A DNA stretch of 6,552 bases. Origin: Nitrososphaerales archaeon TH5895. GTDB lineage: Archaea > Thermoproteota > Nitrososphaeria > Nitrososphaerales > Nitrososphaeraceae. The stretch lies in assembly GCA_014523695.1 (NCBI GenBank), contig JAATVS010000106.1, forward strand, positions 1 to 6,552, given 5' to 3'. Of this stretch, positions 5,427-6,552 are shown piece by piece. The translations under genes were made by a program, and so were the position numbers. Under the pieces are notes generated by a model. The model did not search any database. It worked only from the letters and a program-made list of their open reading frames with translations, and was not told the origin of the DNA. The first letter of the stretch is position 1. The number at the start of each line of letters is the position of its first letter.

Positions 5427-5850
5427 TTCCAGAATGATCCTGAGTAACGTCTACTGTTCTATTTACATTGCGCTCTATTAAAAAACTCCACCAGTCAGAA
5501 TCAACAATATTAAAGCTTTCACTGTTAATTTCAACTACTGACTCATCATCTGAATCTATAAATCGCTGAGTACCCTCTCCAACAAGTTCTATTAGTTTCC
5601 ATCTGTTAGTCCCTCTTCGCTTCCTATTTACTGCTATAGCCCATTTCTTATTTTTGTCAATCCTATGCAGCCCTATCTTGTCTGAGATATCTAGCGTACC
5701 GATTCTTTTTTCCTCACAGAATAATTCTTTTGTGACTACGCTTCGCCAGATATCAACCGATCCAATATTTCTATGTCCTTCATTTATATTGATAACTCCA
5801 AAATACACAACTCCAGTGACAGAGTTGGATTCACTCGCATCTGATACCAA
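5413..5850 (-). CDS. Unrecognised protein (145 aa)
   Basis: I do not recognise this family. The sequence is polar, with alternating hydrophobic positions that suggest a beta-rich fold (VTGVVYFGVININ, KKWAIAVNRKRR, RWKLIELVGEG), and an acidic Ser/Asp-rich part near residues 97-117 followed by DSDWWSFLIERN. No signal peptide, membrane segment or cysteine cluster is visible. The start is uncertain: TTG at 5850 is the first after an in-frame TAA, while GTG at 5808 (residue 15) would also give a sensible N-terminus. It begins 33 nt after the winged-helix gene and overlaps the next gene by 14 nt, so all three are likely co-transcribed. The possibility that it and the 105-residue protein are halves of one frameshifted gene cannot be excluded. 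Confidence 0.6.
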   Translation of the reverse strand: MVSDASESNSVTGVVYFGVININEGHRNIGSVDIWRSVVTKELFCEEKRIGTLDISDKIGLHRIDKNKKWAIAVNRKRRGTNRWKLIELVGEGTQRFIDSDDESVVEINSESFNIVDSDWWSFLIERNVNRTVDVTQDHSGNVPR

Positions 5851-5883
5851 ACAATTCGCCTTTTAATTTAATCATCGGCATAT

Positions 5884-6261
5884 TTATTTGGTTCTTGCCA
5901 ATTCGTAGTGCCTTTCTAAGTAGGTGGCGAGGCTATCTACTTGATCATTTCTACCGTATTTCATGCCTAGCTCAATGCATTTCTTCCTATACCTGTTCGA
6001 TAGAGCGAATCGGGGATGAAGTGATTCGAATATATCCTCTCCGATTTCGATAAACATGCCCTTCTCCATCAACATATTTGAATGGAGCTTGGCCTTCTCG
6101 TTAGTCCAATCGCAAGCCTGCGCAATTTTGGATACAGTCATTTTCCCTGAATATACAATCAACAAGTAAAGTTGGGCTTCTTCTGGATCGAGTCCTAAAA
6201 CTGATTTCAATATTGAATCGTAATTATTACGACGTTCTCCCATGACATTTCCCAATACCAT
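5884..6261 (-). CDS. TrmB-type winged-helix DNA-binding protein
   Basis: A small putative transcription regulator of 125 residues. Residues 21-80 read as the TrmB N-terminal winged helix: LGLDPEEAQLYLLIVYSG (first helix), then KMTVSKIAQACDWTNEKAKLHSNMLMEKGMF (helix-turn-helix and following strand), and IFESLHPRFALSNRYR, an ending reminiscent of other archaeal TrmB-like proteins. The large sugar-binding C-terminal domain of classical TrmB is absent; only a short charged helix (95-125) follows, so it is a single-domain form whose ligand, if any, is unknown. The start is ambiguous: ATG at 6261, or ATG at 6243, which lies about 32 nt from a TATA-like CTTTAATA (6271-6278). It heads a run of minus-strand genes and might control that cluster, which is inference. 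Confidence 0.8.
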   Translation of the reverse strand: MVLGNVMGERRNNYDSILKSVLGLDPEEAQLYLLIVYSGKMTVSKIAQACDWTNEKAKLHSNMLMEKGMFIEIGEDIFESLHPRFALSNRYRKKCIELGMKYGRNDQVDSLATYLERHYELARTK

Positions 6262-6318
6262 GAAATTGCTTATTAAAGTATAATCACAATGCCAATGTAC
6301 TCTAAATACGGAAGTATA

Positions 6319-6552
6319 TTAGTAGACTACTTGGTTCATCGTAACCTGCGCACCCAGTCCTGAGAATACTAGAATATTAACAATGATTACCGAAAGTACT
6401 ATGAGGGCGGAAAATGTCAGCCCCTTCACTCCCCCAGGAATTATCTGTCGCCTGAACATAATCAAGAATGCTGCTGTGAGAATGCCTGTAATTGATAACG
6501 ATGAGATTAGACTTGCATTTGCGATTAATTCAGTGGCATAAGAAACACTAGA
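6319..6552 (-). CDS. Membrane protein, C-terminal part only
   Basis: The minus-strand frame is open from the window edge for 77 codons and ends with TAA at 6319-6321. Two hydrophobic segments are clear: about visible residues 15-33 (LISSLSITGILTAAFLIMF) and 45-66 (within LTFSALIVLSVIIVNILVF). They are joined by a short basic loop, RRQIIPGGVK, which suggests the loop faces the cytoplasm and both ends face outside. The N-terminal part lies outside the window and the family is not recognisable from this fragment. The stop is 57 nt before the winged-helix ATG, so the two may be co-transcribed. Confidence 0.65.
   Translation of the reverse strand, partial: SSVSYATELIANASLISSLSITGILTAAFLIMFRRQIIPGGVKGLTFSALIVLSVIIVNILVFSGLGAQVTMNQVVY

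Noticed and set aside
1..6552. CRISPR array, insertion sequence, att site or defence system
   Set aside because: No regularly spaced repeats, transposase or integrase motifs, terminal inverted repeats or nuclease-type proteins were found; the gene content looks like ordinary chromosomal housekeeping.

Overview
The window reads as chromosomal DNA of an ammonia-oxidising archaeon (Nitrososphaeria/Thaumarchaeota). The main evidence is a full-length 4-hydroxybutyryl-CoA dehydratase of the type used in the autotrophic 3-hydroxypropionate/4-hydroxybutyrate cycle. Supporting signs are a DUF5679-type zinc ribbon with a lysine-rich tail, a TrmB-type winged-helix protein, an archaeal MTA phosphorylase, TATA boxes about 26-30 nt upstream of start codons, almost no Shine-Dalgarno sequences, and frequent TTG starts. 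Base composition is AT-rich, by eye about 40% G+C. I cannot place it to genus. No searches were run; family calls are from recognised motifs.

Layout. (1) 2-958 (+): anthranilate phosphoribosyltransferase (TrpD), missing its N-terminus at the window edge and followed by T-tract and hairpin termination signals. (2) 1182-1436 (-): an 84-residue zinc ribbon, converging on trpD, with its own TATA box and a leaderless TTG start. (3) 1437-1812: a 376-nt gap holding that promoter and two abutting hairpins just past the end of the next gene. (4) 1813-3336 (-): 4-hydroxybutyryl-CoA dehydratase, with a TATA box about 30 nt upstream of ATG and an 8-bp inverted repeat directly behind the TATA box. (5) 3337-3705: an AT-rich gap between divergent genes. 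(6) 3769-5112 (+): adenine phosphoribosyltransferase and MTA phosphorylase, 6 nt apart. (7) 5109-6552 (-): a series of four genes: the C-terminus of a membrane protein, a small TrmB-type winged-helix protein, and two unrecognised proteins that overlap by 14 nt. The last of these meets the MTA phosphorylase gene tail to tail, both stop codons sharing one CTAG.

How the genes work together. The clearest functional unit is the phosphorylase/phosphoribosyltransferase pair. The first releases adenine from 5'-methylthioadenosine and the second turns adenine plus PRPP into AMP, so the two form a purine salvage module. TrpD also uses PRPP but belongs to tryptophan synthesis and is probably the end of an operon that lies mostly outside the window. 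The dehydratase is monocistronic in appearance and has the most elaborate control region seen here.

I found no mobile element, CRISPR array, tRNA or rRNA. The least explained part is the right-hand cluster of a small regulator with two unknown proteins. Nothing in it proves a new system.
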